From positions 1 through 41,978 of the forward strand of contig ONEJ01000027.1 of the NCBI GenBank assembly GCA_900316805.1: DNA of 41,978 nt, read 5' to 3'. Position 1 is the stretch's first letter, and each line of letters opens with the position of its first letter. Below are positions 32,453 to 41,794 of this stretch, piece after piece. The DNA comes from an uncultured Lachnospiraceae bacterium (lineage in GTDB: Bacteria > Bacillota > Clostridia > Lachnospirales > Lachnospiraceae). A program made the position numbers and the translations under genes. A model generated the notes under the pieces. That model worked only from the letters and a program-made list of their open reading frames with translations, was not told the DNA's origin and made no database searches.

Positions 32453-35400
32453 TTATTTGTCCTCTTCCCCCTCCAGCATTTCCAGATAATTTCCCTTGTC
32501 GATATGCATCATGGAAATCTGGTTTTGGAACCGGCGGAAACCGTATACGCAGTCCACATTCCGGATCAGGGACTGAAGTCTCTCATCCGGCACGCAGACG
32601 ATCAGCTGCAGATTCAGCTTTCTGGCATATTTCAGGCAGACTGCACTCCGCTCCTGGTCCATCTTGGAAAAGGCCTCGTCCAGCAGCACCAGACGGATCT
32701 TGGAATCCCGGTTGCTCTGCTGCAGATAGAGCATGGCAAAGCCCGCCAGCAATGCCACATATTTGGGGTTCTGCCCCTCGCCGCCGGAATCCCTCCCTGC
32801 CATATCGTCCACAAGGTTTTCCCGGATCACGTTTCCCTTCTCATCCGTCACCTGCTCAAACATGCTGAACGAAAGATAATTCCGGTAATCGGCGTACTGC
32901 TCCATCTCTTTTCTCTTCTGGATGCGCAGATGCTCGTCCTCTTCTTTGGGAGGCATGAATTTTTCTGTCAGAAGCTCAATCTTTTGTTCATATTTCCGGT
33001 AAAACTCATCCTCTCCCAGACTCATCTGCCCATCCATACCGTCAAAGCTCATATTCTTGCTGTCCAGTTCCTCCGCCATCAGCATTTCGTAAAACTGGCC
33101 GTTTTCATTCTTCGCAGGCTCAATCTTGATCTGGTAAGTGCTGTCGGAGAAATTGGTCTCCCGCAGAAGCCGATTAATCTCATAAGTGTGGCGCTTAGCC
33201 GCCTTAATGTCCCCATGAATGGTGGCGATCACATTTTCCCGCAGACTCTTATAGACCACCTGGCACTGTTTCTCAAACTCCTCCTCGTAGGCAGGCTCGT
33301 AATTATTCTCATACTCTTCCAACAGATTCTCGTAGCCCTCGTTGGTTTTCTCCTCACCGTTAAAGGAATCTGATGGGTACGCAAAAATGTATCTGTTTCT
33401 GGCCAGACGCAGCGTTTCCGTCTGTTCCTGTTCCTTGTCCAAAAGGTCTTTTTCCTCGGTTCTCTTCTGGTTTTTTAGGGACTGGCCGGAGCGGGTTTTC
33501 AGGATCTGACTGACTTCGTTCTCGATCTCAACATTCGGGATATAGCCCTCCAGCAGTTCCGCAAGGCCTTGCTCTCTCACTTTATTCTCTCCGGACAACT
33601 GCTGATACCGGCTGTTCTTCTCCTGGATTTCCTTCTGTCTGTCACTGATCTGTGACTGCAGATCATCCATTTCTTTCTCAAGGGACTGCTGCTGTTCCTC
33701 CAAAAGCTTATACTTCCCTTCCCGCAGGGAACGGATGGTTTCTTCCAGCTTTGCCTTCTGCCTGTTTACTTTTTCCAGTTCGGACTCTGCCGTGGAAAGA
33801 CGAACAAAGTGAGCCGGTTCCCCTTTCAGGCACTCGAAATCCCGTGCGGACTTCAGGTTTCCGATGATAGCGGTCAGTTCCTCCTGTTCCTTCGTGAGTT
33901 TTTCCACGTCCATCTCATATTCTGCCAGCCTTGCCTTGGAAACTTTGCGGCCAATGCAGGCATTTCTGGTATAATCCCGTTTCTTCAAGTGCCGGAAAAT
34001 AAAATTGCTGTAGGAATAGCAGTCCGGTGTCACGCCATCCTTTACCTGCTCTAATTCCTCTACAGATTCACATTTGATGATATGTCCCAGGTAGCGTTTC
34101 AGGCAGGCATCCACATAATCCAGATTCGTCTCCACCGCCTCATACAGCGAATGTTCCTTAACCACGGGATTACTTTCCGCCAAAGCTTTCGAATTAATGA
34201 GGTCTACCTCCTCATACTGCTTCATTCCCCTGAAAATCTTCGCCGCATCGTGGGCAAAATCCGGCTCGGTGATAAGGGAAAACTTCAGTCGTCCCATCCG
34301 TCCCTCAATGGCATTTTTCCATTTTTCCTCCTGCACATCAAAGAGATCTGCCAGAATATGTACCCTGATGGTTCTGCCGTAAATGGTGCTTAACTTCTGC
34401 TCTAAAGCACTGCGTGCTTCCCGAAGCCGGTCGCTGTAGGATTTCCGGTTGTTTTTCATGTCATCCACCAGCTTCTGTTTCTCGGAAAGTTCTTTGTCGA
34501 TTTCCCGTCTCTGCTGGGTGTAATCATCGATCTCGTTTTCGATATCCTGCTTAGCAGATTCTATCTTGAGATGAAACTCCTGACACAGTTCCTCTGTCAC
34601 AGGTTCCCTCTCGATCTGCTCCAAAAGATTCAGCACCGGATTGCTGATATAATCCGTTACAGTCTCATCCTCTTCCCAGCATTTGAGGTCCTGTAAAATA
34701 CGCTGCCACTGTCTGCTGTTATCAGCGAGCATCAAAACCCTGCTGTTCACTTCCTTCAGCTGTTGTTCCTTGCTGCCAAGATCACTGGCCTTTAAGTCCG
34801 AGCTCACCTGAATGAACGCCTGCTCCGTCTGTTTACGCTTTTCGGAAAGGGCATTCACCTCTTCCTGCAGACAATCCTGCTGCCCTTTGATCCTTTCCTG
34901 ATCCTCCTCAGCCGCCTGGATTTTTGCCCGCAGATCCTCCACATCAATGCAGCGGATCATGGATCTTACCTTCAGAATATCTGTCCGGGTATCGGTAAGG
35001 CTCCGTCCCGCTTCCCTGATTTCTGTCAGAAGCCCGATCCTCTTTCTGACATCGGCGATTTTCTCCTTGATCTGGCGGTAGGCATCCAGCTGGTCACTGA
35101 TGGTCTCAATGGTATCCGCGGAGCTCTTGGGGAACATGTAATCACGGATAAACTGCCCGGTTCCGTTGGTCATTTTCAGGGCAATGGCACTCTTTTGCAT
35201 GGTGATAAAACGGTTGGGGTCAATATACCCAAGAATCACATCGTAAAGCGTTCCAAGATAAGCCTCTTTGGAGGCATAGATCCGGTTTACCTCTCCCCTG
35301 CCCCGCCGCTCTTCCGACTGCATTCTCTCGTTTACCAGCGCCTTAATATCCTGATTGGAAAAGCAGTACCCTTCCTCTGTAATATATTCTGACTCCGGCA

Positions 35401-35812
35401 GTTGTCCTGCGTGGCTGAAATAGATATACTTTTTGATATCGGCATCATTCCTTCTCACTTCAAAAGCAATGCCGATACAGATAGACTGGTGGCTTCCGGT
35501 ATCTTCGATCTCCAAGGCGATCACGGAGCAGAAATCGCAGTTCCCGCGGTTGGCGGATCCGTCCTTCTGCTCTCCCCGCAGATAGCTTAGGACACTTCTT
35601 TTATTTTTGGCATCATCCGCCGCTTTATTTAAGAAATTCGAGTTGAAACTTCCGTATAAAATTACCTGCAGTGCATCCATGACCGTAGATTTTCCCGAAC
35701 CGCTTTTTCCGCTGAAAAGATTCACATATTCGTGAAAACGAAGTACCTTGTGGGTAATTCCGCCCCAGTTATTCAGGCACATTCCCGTAATGATTTTCTT
35801 CGACTGTGTCAT
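32453..35812 (-). CDS. jetC: Wadjet system SMC-like ATPase JetC
   Basis: The 1119-residue protein is a MukB/SbcC-like SMC ATPase, the motor of the Wadjet complex that extrudes DNA loops and recognises small circular plasmids. The Walker A is at residues 35-43 (GKSGSGKST). Two long heptad-rich coiled coils span roughly 265-480 and 645-860 around a hinge-like region. The ABC signature is DSGGEGQNPKYVALLAGFAML (near 1005) and Walker B is LVLLDEAF at about 1041. It overlaps jetB by four bases (ATGA). The next gene, AAA/nuclease copy 1, has its own promoter starting three bases after the jetC stop codon. Confidence 0.92.
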   Translation of the reverse strand: MTQSKKIITGMCLNNWGGITHKVLRFHEYVNLFSGKSGSGKSTVMDALQVILYGSFNSNFLNKAADDAKNKRSVLSYLRGEQKDGSANRGNCDFCSVIALEIEDTGSHQSICIGIAFEVRRNDADIKKYIYFSHAGQLPESEYITEEGYCFSNQDIKALVNERMQSEERRGRGEVNRIYASKEAYLGTLYDVILGYIDPNRFITMQKSAIALKMTNGTGQFIRDYMFPKSSADTIETISDQLDAYRQIKEKIADVRKRIGLLTEIREAGRSLTDTRTDILKVRSMIRCIDVEDLRAKIQAAEEDQERIKGQQDCLQEEVNALSEKRKQTEQAFIQVSSDLKASDLGSKEQQLKEVNSRVLMLADNSRQWQRILQDLKCWEEDETVTDYISNPVLNLLEQIEREPVTEELCQEFHLKIESAKQDIENEIDDYTQQRREIDKELSEKQKLVDDMKNNRKSYSDRLREARSALEQKLSTIYGRTIRVHILADLFDVQEEKWKNAIEGRMGRLKFSLITEPDFAHDAAKIFRGMKQYEEVDLINSKALAESNPVVKEHSLYEAVETNLDYVDACLKRYLGHIIKCESVEELEQVKDGVTPDCYSYSNFIFRHLKKRDYTRNACIGRKVSKARLAEYEMDVEKLTKEQEELTAIIGNLKSARDFECLKGEPAHFVRLSTAESELEKVNRQKAKLEETIRSLREGKYKLLEEQQQSLEKEMDDLQSQISDRQKEIQEKNSRYQQLSGENKVREQGLAELLEGYIPNVEIENEVSQILKTRSGQSLKNQKRTEEKDLLDKEQEQTETLRLARNRYIFAYPSDSFNGEEKTNEGYENLLEEYENNYEPAYEEEFEKQCQVVYKSLRENVIATIHGDIKAAKRHTYEINRLLRETNFSDSTYQIKIEPAKNENGQFYEMLMAEELDSKNMSFDGMDGQMSLGEDEFYRKYEQKIELLTEKFMPPKEEDEHLRIQKRKEMEQYADYRNYLSFSMFEQVTDEKGNVIRENLVDDMAGRDSGGEGQNPKYVALLAGFAMLYLQQSNRDSKIRLVLLDEAFSKMDQERSAVCLKYARKLNLQLIVCVPDERLQSLIRNVDCVYGFRRFQNQISMMHIDKGNYLEMLEGEEDK

Positions 35813-36435
35813 GCATCCGTCTCCTTAATGAAATTGCTCTGGGTTTCTGCGGTGTCCTGATATTTCTGCACCAGCTCATTCACATCCAGCGCCGAACAGA
35901 AAGTATTCACGGTACCGTAAATGTAAATCGGTGTGCGATCCTCCAGATTGTCCACAGCTCCCGGGATCTCGATCATCTGATGGGTCTTCATGAGAAGCAG
36001 ACTATCCCGCCATTCCTGAGCCGTCAGCCGTCTGGTGATAAGCCCCGTGTTCTGTCCGTATCCGCGGATTTCCTCCAGATTTGTCACTGTGGCATTCAGT
36101 CCCTCTCCCATGATTCTATCCCGGTAGATCAACTTCAGCAGGATCACCAGTTTCGTTGTCATAAGATTCATGTGCTCGGTCACAACGCCGCTTCCTGCGA
36201 TCCTAAAAAGCTTTTCCTGGGGATCATGTAACAGTTCACAGTCCAGCACCGACAGATAATCCCCGATAAATTCCCGGTGTCTTAGGCACACCTGATATCT
36301 GGGATTATCTCTCTGTACCAATGTAACCGGGTCACATTTTGTCTGTAAAATGCAGGTCTGTCGAAACAGATCCTGAATGGTTTTCCTGATATTCTCCGCT
36401 TCCCCCGGAGAAACCTGTTCCATATATTCCAACAT
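35809..36435 (-). CDS. jetB: Wadjet system kleisin-partner protein JetB (DUF4194)
   Basis: A 208-residue protein of the DUF4194/MukE-like type, the winged-helix (KITE) subunit of the JetABC complex. The helical start (EAENIRKTIQDLFRQTCIL), the central HREFIGDYLSVLDCELLHDPQEKLFRI and VILLKLIYRDRIMGEG are consistent with the tandem winged-helix layout. The start has AAAGGAAG upstream and overlaps the jetA stop codon by one base (TAATG); its end overlaps jetC by four bases. The tight A-B-C overlap implies fixed stoichiometry. Confidence 0.88.
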   Translation of the reverse strand: MLEYMEQVSPGEAENIRKTIQDLFRQTCILQTKCDPVTLVQRDNPRYQVCLRHREFIGDYLSVLDCELLHDPQEKLFRIAGSGVVTEHMNLMTTKLVILLKLIYRDRIMGEGLNATVTNLEEIRGYGQNTGLITRRLTAQEWRDSLLLMKTHQMIEIPGAVDNLEDRTPIYIYGTVNTFCSALDVNELVQKYQDTAETQSNFIKETDA

Positions 36436-37934
36436 TATTTTTCTTCCTTTGTCTTAGTACATCGAATAATCAGTTTAGAGTAGGTAAATCCGTCTGTTCC
36501 ATGAATCTCCTCTGCAGCGGAAACATTGTCCTCCAAGGTGTGATTCTCTGTTTCCTCCTGCCACAGAAACAATAGTTTCTCCAGATCCTCCATGGACTGC
36601 ACCGTCTGCTCCGTAGCTACAAAGGAATCACCCACCATATTTTTCTCACGGAAACTCCGCAGCTGGTGCTTCGTATAGAGGGGCTTGGGAATAAAATCTG
36701 CGATATCCTGCGGTGCCTGGTTTTCCTTCTCCTTAAGATCCATGGGGACAAATTCGCTGAAGCTCCGCTCCTTTCTGGAAGAGAAGCTGTCATCGGTCAG
36801 GTTCTTAAAGGAAGCCGTCATACGGATCCTGCCGCCTAGCTCCTCTATAATTTCATCCTTTTTCTCACTGTTGTTTAACAGCCGGATCAGCTTTGCCATG
36901 CCATCTTCATCCCCGGCGCCCTCCCGAAGAATATAGTGAATCCTTGCCAGAGCACGCTTTGCGAAAATCGTCTTCTGTGCAATGAGCTTATTATATTTCC
37001 GCTCGATCACATCAAATTCCCGCTCAATCTGATAAACCAGCCGGCTGGCTTCCTCACAGTACTTGAGCTTGTACCGGTTTCTTCTTCGGATGAGAGTATC
37101 CTGCCCCAGATCCATGTTCTCCAGTTCCTGCCGCAGTTCCTCCCGCCGTCTGTCGTTGGTGCCAAGAATTTTGGCAATCAGTTCCTTCACGGCCTCCTTG
37201 TACCGGTAAAAGCTGTCCGTGGTAGTAAGGATTGCATACTTCTTGCTGTCTCTGTTGTTGATTTCCTCCACCAGTACCTCCTGGATTCCGAGAAAATCCT
37301 TTCGTCCTGACAGTTCGTCAAAATATTCCCGCATGCCATCCTGCATATTGGACAGAAGCTGTCCCAGCCGTCTGGAGGTCTGCAGGGCACTCTTTAAAAT
37401 ATCATTGTTTTTCTCCGAATCCGAGACATAAGTAAAAAGCGCACTATAAATGGAGAGGATACTTTCCCTCTCCCTGCTGTCTTCCTCCTCCCCCAGCTTT
37501 AGGAACAACTCCGTATAGAGCTGGCTATACACCGGGAAAGAAATGATGTATGTATTTAGTTTTTCGTCAAAATCACTTTTCAGCCAGCCCCAGCGGATGA
37601 GGCGGTTTAAGATGCCGGAGGGGGAATCGCTGGGGAACTTCACCTCATCTGTATCTTCCCTCGTGACAATTTCTTCCCTCATAACAGCATCCGCTGCGGC
37701 AGCAATTCCTTCCGCAGCATCTGTCTCCTCTTCCTCGTCCTCCTGCCAAAGGATGCCGGCTTTCATCATAGTAGTTTCGATAATGGCACGGCACTCATCC
37801 ACTGTCAAACCGATGGTCGCGTAAATTTCATTGTTCTCCTTATATATAGCCACCAAAAACTGCATGTAGGCTTCACGATTTCTCGTGTGGAATAATTTAT
37901 AAAAATCCAGGGGGATTCGTTTGTTAAGTATCAT
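36435..37934 (-). CDS. jetA: Wadjet system protein JetA (DUF5716 type)
   Basis: This 499-residue, largely helical and acidic protein is the MukF-like kleisin of the Wadjet complex. The N-terminus RIPLDFYKLFHTRNREAYMQFLVAIYKEN, then SGILNRLIRWGWLKSDFDEKLNTYIISFPVYSQ with a winged-helix look, and a long helical region (DTLIRRRNRYKLKYCEEASRLVYQIEREF) agree with the JetA family DUF5716, found in Clostridia, rather than the DUF3375 form of type I Wadjet. AAAGGA lies eight bases before the ATG. It is followed directly by jetB and jetC. Confidence 0.88.
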   Translation of the reverse strand: MILNKRIPLDFYKLFHTRNREAYMQFLVAIYKENNEIYATIGLTVDECRAIIETTMMKAGILWQEDEEEETDAAEGIAAAADAVMREEIVTREDTDEVKFPSDSPSGILNRLIRWGWLKSDFDEKLNTYIISFPVYSQLYTELFLKLGEEEDSRERESILSIYSALFTYVSDSEKNNDILKSALQTSRRLGQLLSNMQDGMREYFDELSGRKDFLGIQEVLVEEINNRDSKKYAILTTTDSFYRYKEAVKELIAKILGTNDRRREELRQELENMDLGQDTLIRRRNRYKLKYCEEASRLVYQIEREFDVIERKYNKLIAQKTIFAKRALARIHYILREGAGDEDGMAKLIRLLNNSEKKDEIIEELGGRIRMTASFKNLTDDSFSSRKERSFSEFVPMDLKEKENQAPQDIADFIPKPLYTKHQLRSFREKNMVGDSFVATEQTVQSMEDLEKLLFLWQEETENHTLEDNVSAAEEIHGTDGFTYSKLIIRCTKTKEEK

Positions 37935-37999
37935 TCATTATGTCCTTTTTTTCTGTGGTTGTAACTTTTCGCTTCTCCTTAGAATCGTTATCTCTTACT

Positions 38000-39199
38000 T
38001 TACAACAAAAGTTCCTGCTCAATTGTCAAGTTTGTTTCCAAAATTTTTTCCTTCAAATCACTTAAAACGCCCGCCTCCATATGTTCCAATTTCGCCCTGG
38101 TATCTGGTTTTAAGGGAATTCCTGCACCGGATTCCAATGCCCAATGGAATTCTTCTACACCCATTCGATATGGAACAATTTTAGGAAATATTTTATTCTT
38201 GATAAACTGAAAAATCCGGATTCCACCATAATCCATATCTCCCCAGTGATAAAATTCACAATCCTCTGCAGCTACTTCGCAGAGTTCCTTTAAAAATCGT
38301 ACTTCTTTGGGTGTAAAAAAACCGTGACAGAAAATATATAACGTACCTTCCTCATACTTCATACTTTCATAGTTTGCCTTATTCTCAATGGTCATAATTT
38401 TCTTACAGCCTGGCAAAGCACTTATTTGTGCGTGTTCCATTGTCTGGGTATTGATCACAGTTCCATACACATTCACGGATGAATCTACAAGCACTTTCCC
38501 ATCCAACAGATATTGCAATGGTCCCTTCCATTCCAGTATCTGTGCATAAGACAAAATTCCGTGCATATGCAGTAATTCATCATCTGTCATCCCATCTTCA
38601 TAATAGGGAGAATAAATTTTTAAAACTGTAAGAAAAAAGGTCTCATAGTCATTCTTAAATTTCTTGGAGTCGCGCAAAACTCTTGCGCTGAACACCCGCT
38701 CCCAGGTAGGTTTTTCCTGCATGACAATAGCATTTAAACACCGAAAACGGTTTTCATCTTCCGCGTCTGTTTTCTCTCCTCCATTTCTCAATTTCAAGAG
38801 AAGATCATCATAATAGTCACAAAGCCAGTCACATTTTTTTACTTCTTCCCTGTACTTCCCCACCATAGCAATCAGACGCAGCTGACGTACTCTTGGATCT
38901 TCAATATGTTCCAGTTCACATAGCTCAGGAATGATAGAAATATCATAGTCGATTTTTCTAATGTTTGTATTTACTTCGCTCCATGCAAACTTAAGCTTTC
39001 CCTCTTGTCCTGCGCGGCTTTTCCGCTCCAAAATCTTTGCTTGTTCAATAAATTTCTGTCTTCCACCCACGCATGTCATCACTTTCCCGTCCACAACAGG
39101 ATGTTTCCAGCCACTTAAGGTTCCGGCACGATAACTTTTCGTATTGGTTTTATCAATAATCCAACGTGCTAATGATATATTTTTTTCAGTATTTCCCAT
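38000..39199 (-). CDS. jetD: Wadjet system Toprim nuclease JetD
   Basis: JetD cleaves the plasmid DNA that the JetABC motor has captured. The 399-residue protein has an N-terminal helical arm domain and a C-terminal Toprim domain. The catalytic acids are visible as Glu272 in IENKANYE and the Asp pair in HWGDMDYGGIRIF (Asp321, Asp323), as in DUF2220 proteins. It lies upstream of jetA with a 65-base gap, so the order is D-A-B-C rather than the A-B-C-D of type I systems. The gene looks more A/T-rich than jetA-C. Its ribosome binding site is weak. Confidence 0.9.
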   Translation of the reverse strand: MGNTEKNISLARWIIDKTNTKSYRAGTLSGWKHPVVDGKVMTCVGGRQKFIEQAKILERKSRAGQEGKLKFAWSEVNTNIRKIDYDISIIPELCELEHIEDPRVRQLRLIAMVGKYREEVKKCDWLCDYYDDLLLKLRNGGEKTDAEDENRFRCLNAIVMQEKPTWERVFSARVLRDSKKFKNDYETFFLTVLKIYSPYYEDGMTDDELLHMHGILSYAQILEWKGPLQYLLDGKVLVDSSVNVYGTVINTQTMEHAQISALPGCKKIMTIENKANYESMKYEEGTLYIFCHGFFTPKEVRFLKELCEVAAEDCEFYHWGDMDYGGIRIFQFIKNKIFPKIVPYRMGVEEFHWALESGAGIPLKPDTRAKLEHMEAGVLSDLKEKILETNLTIEQELLL

Positions 39200-39231
39200 C
39201 TATAATATTTCAAATCTATCAATAATTCAAT

Positions 39232-39660
39232 TTATTGTTGTGCTATCAATTCTAAAAATTCCTTCGGGTTTGCAGCCGGAATCTCTGAATTATCAAAATC
39301 CCTTGTATTACAGGTAATGATATAATCAACACCGACTTCTTTAGCACATTTATCCTGTAAGCAGTCCTCAAAGTCAGGAAATGAATCCTTATCAATAGCA
39401 TCTAAAATCTCTTCCTGTGATGCTGATGCTACAGTAAATATTTCACAAATATCCCGTAAATTCTCTCTTCTTTCTTTGTCACTTCGTTTGCGTAATACAT
39501 ACCACAAAGTGGATAGTGTATGAAATGCTATATATCCGATACATTCACCTTTTGCACACATCTCTACAATCCTAATTGATTGTTGAAGATATTCATCTTC
39601 TCTATTCGTGAGATAGTTAAGAAGAATATTCGTGTCAATCAATACTACCATATTTTGCAT
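39232..39660 (-). CDS. PIN-domain toxin (VapC-like)
   Basis: The 142-residue protein has the PIN ribonuclease pattern: VVLIDTNILLNYL (first Asp), an acidic residue in the middle, DSFPDFEDCLQDKCAKEVGVDYIITCNTRDF (further Asp residues), and an amphipathic C-terminus. PIN toxins cleave RNA, often tRNA or rRNA, when not held by their antitoxin. It overlaps the antitoxin gene by 26 bases; an alternative ATG at 39651 gives MVVLIDTN. The gene lies between jetD and AAA copy 2. Confidence 0.85.
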   Translation of the reverse strand: MQNMVVLIDTNILLNYLTNREDEYLQQSIRIVEMCAKGECIGYIAFHTLSTLWYVLRKRSDKERRENLRDICEIFTVASASQEEILDAIDKDSFPDFEDCLQDKCAKEVGVDYIITCNTRDFDNSEIPAANPKEFLELIAQQ

Positions 39661-39931
39661 TCATAGCAGCCTCCCTCTCACTGTCATAGTCTATCGCCTC
39701 ACTAGATTTTTTTCTTGAAGCCTCCAGCCTTTTAAATGCCTCCATCCTTCTATCAGCAACAGTATCTTTTGAGGATGCCGGTGCAGATATTATAAATGGA
39801 ATTCTTCTTTCTCTTAATGCCGTTCTGGTAAATGACTCGTAGAAAGTCTGCTTTGTTTGTCCCATTGCATCCAGCATTTCTCCTAGTTCTTCATAAATGG
39901 AATCTTCTAATCTGATACTTATTGTTTTCAT
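39635..39931 (-). CDS. Ribbon-helix-helix antitoxin (RelB/DinJ-like)
   Basis: A 98-residue protein with an RHH start (KTISIRLEDSIYEELGEMLDAMGQTKQTFYESFTRTAL), followed by a flexible charged tail that would wrap the toxin. RHH antitoxins dimerise to bind DNA and repress their own operon. AAGGGG is located upstream of the ATG. It is the first gene of a two-gene module with the PIN toxin. About 90 bases (39932-40021) separate it from AAA copy 2. Confidence 0.85.
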   Translation of the reverse strand: MKTISIRLEDSIYEELGEMLDAMGQTKQTFYESFTRTALRERRIPFIISAPASSKDTVADRRMEAFKRLEASRKKSSEAIDYDSEREAAMNAKYGSID

Positions 39932-40021
39932 AAAAATCAGCCCCTTTTTACCACAATGCTTTCAATTTGTATTTATTATAGCCGCATTTGACGCAAATCG
40001 CAAGCAACACCATTCCTTTTC

Positions 40022-41710
40022 CTATCCAATGAGTACCTTCTTCCCCTGAAAGGCAAATCCATACTTATGAATTTTCTCTTCCCTGATTCCTCTTGCAAGC
40101 AGTGCTGCTTCGTACTGTTTTTCTTCGATCTGGGCGTGGGCTGCGGCTACTGTTTCCGCCAGGGTGCTTTCCTCCTCCTTATCCTGCACCTTAAATTCCA
40201 GAATAAAGGCATCCCCGTCTGCTTTCTTTGGCTCAATCACCACATCATATCTGCCAAGACCGCTCTCCCGGTTGGAGGTAATGACGTATTCTTCGGCCAG
40301 ATCCACCACCAGTCCCAGCACAAAGCCATGGTAGAATTTCTCCGGGGTCCCGGACATGGAGGCGTCTTTTCCGGTGTCAAAATAGCTAAAGGTTTTTAAT
40401 GCCACATGGTTCATATAGACATTCATTTCCTTTATATTTCCTGCCAGCAGTGCCTTAATAAAGCCATTGTAGTTTCTTCCGGAGCACTTAAACCATCCCC
40501 GCACCATGTCATAAAACATATCCAGTACTTCCGCATTAGTTAAGGACAGCTCATACATCTGACTTCTTCCCGCCACTTTTTCATCCACAGAAAGCACTTT
40601 CAAATACCCACTGGCAAGCAGCAGGCTCCAGACTGCATCCGGGTCGTCATCCAGCTGATCATATACGATCTGCTCGTCAATCGGACATCGGATAGATTCT
40701 CCTTTTAACAGGATGCCAAAGAGTTCTTTGATCTCCTCGTCCCCTTCCCGGATTAGCTTTCCCAAAAGGCTGTTACTGCTTGTATTCGCCCAGTAGGTAC
40801 CGATTTTCCCGGTATCTAAGAAATTCAAAATAGACCATGGATTGTAAATATCTTTTTGCTCTCCAAAAATAAATCCGTCATACCAGTGCTTTACGTCTTC
40901 TTTCTGCCCGCCATAACCATATTCCTCTAAAGCAGCAAACACCTCTTCTTCCGTAAAACCAAAGGCGGTGGCATATTCATCGGATGTGGTGGTCACGACT
41001 TTTGGGTTATTTAAATCGGAAAATATAGACTCCTTGCTGACTCTGGTAATTCCTGTCATAATGCCCCGCTCCAGCCATGGGTTTGTCTTGAAGGTGGAAT
41101 TAAACAGACTCCTGGTAAAAGAAACCAGTTCATCCCAGAATCCATTCACATAAGACTCCTGCATCGGGGTGTCATACTCATCCAAAAGGATGATGACTTT
41201 TTTTCCATAGTAACGGCACAAAAAACCAGATAACTGGTACAACGCAGAGGTTGCATCTGTTTCCTCCATATTCTTAGATAAGACACTATCAAAGGTTTCC
41301 CTATCTGCATCTGTCAGAACCTCACTGTCTCTTATATATGAATACTTGATATATTCATTTCTTAAAACTTCATATATTTTTGACTTTGTTTTCTTATAAT
41401 CTGTTTCCTTTATTCTTGCAAAAGATAAGTTAATTACGGGATATGTTCCCTGTAGTTCTCTATATTTTTCCTCTTTCCAAATGGCAAGCCCTTCAAATAA
41501 AGCTCCTCTGTCCTTATAATCCAAAGAAAAGAAGGAATTGAGCATGCTCATATTCAGACTCTTTCCAAAGCGTCTCGGCCGGGTCATTAAGGTAACGTCA
41601 TCTCCGCTTTCCCACCATTCCTTAATAAAGTTTGTTTTATCTATATAAAAATAATTTTCTTCTATGATTTTATCAAAGCTTTGAATCCCAATTCCTACCG
41701 TTCGTTTCAT
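40022..41710 (-). CDS. AAA-ATPase-like protein with C-terminal PD-(D/E)XK nuclease domain, copy 2
   Basis: The 562-residue paralogue of the gene at 30675-32366 in the same orientation. The motifs are the same: RPRRFGKSLNMSML, KVIILLDEYDTPMQ, TGITRVSKESIFSDLNN and YDVVIEP ... AFILEFKVQ with QIEEKQYEAAL. Long stretches differ by only a few residues; the region after the Walker A (about residues 100-165) and parts of the middle differ more. GGGAGG lies six bases before the ATG at 41710. The DNA around the promoter is also nearly identical to copy 1, so this is a recent duplication or two insertions of the same unit. Confidence 0.85.
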   Translation of the reverse strand: MKRTVGIGIQSFDKIIEENYFYIDKTNFIKEWWESGDDVTLMTRPRRFGKSLNMSMLNSFFSLDYKDRGALFEGLAIWKEEKYRELQGTYPVINLSFARIKETDYKKTKSKIYEVLRNEYIKYSYIRDSEVLTDADRETFDSVLSKNMEETDATSALYQLSGFLCRYYGKKVIILLDEYDTPMQESYVNGFWDELVSFTRSLFNSTFKTNPWLERGIMTGITRVSKESIFSDLNNPKVVTTTSDEYATAFGFTEEEVFAALEEYGYGGQKEDVKHWYDGFIFGEQKDIYNPWSILNFLDTGKIGTYWANTSSNSLLGKLIREGDEEIKELFGILLKGESIRCPIDEQIVYDQLDDDPDAVWSLLLASGYLKVLSVDEKVAGRSQMYELSLTNAEVLDMFYDMVRGWFKCSGRNYNGFIKALLAGNIKEMNVYMNHVALKTFSYFDTGKDASMSGTPEKFYHGFVLGLVVDLAEEYVITSNRESGLGRYDVVIEPKKADGDAFILEFKVQDKEEESTLAETVAAAHAQIEEKQYEAALLARGIREEKIHKYGFAFQGKKVLIG

Positions 41711-41728
41711 ACAACGCCTCCCATAAAA

Positions 41729-41794
41729 AAAGAAATCCGTTACACCAATTCCTGCTTCTGCCATTAGTATAACGGATTTCTTTAATAAATACAA
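41729..41794 (-). promoter_or_regulatory. Promoter with 14-bp inverted repeat in front of AAA/nuclease copy 2
   Basis: TTGTAT (41794-41789) and TATACT (41771-41766) are 17 bases apart on the minus strand. AAAGAAATCCGTTA (41783-41770) and TAACGGATTTCTTT (41742-41729) form a perfect 14-bp inverted repeat. The order and spacing are as in copy 1. Confidence 0.65.
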
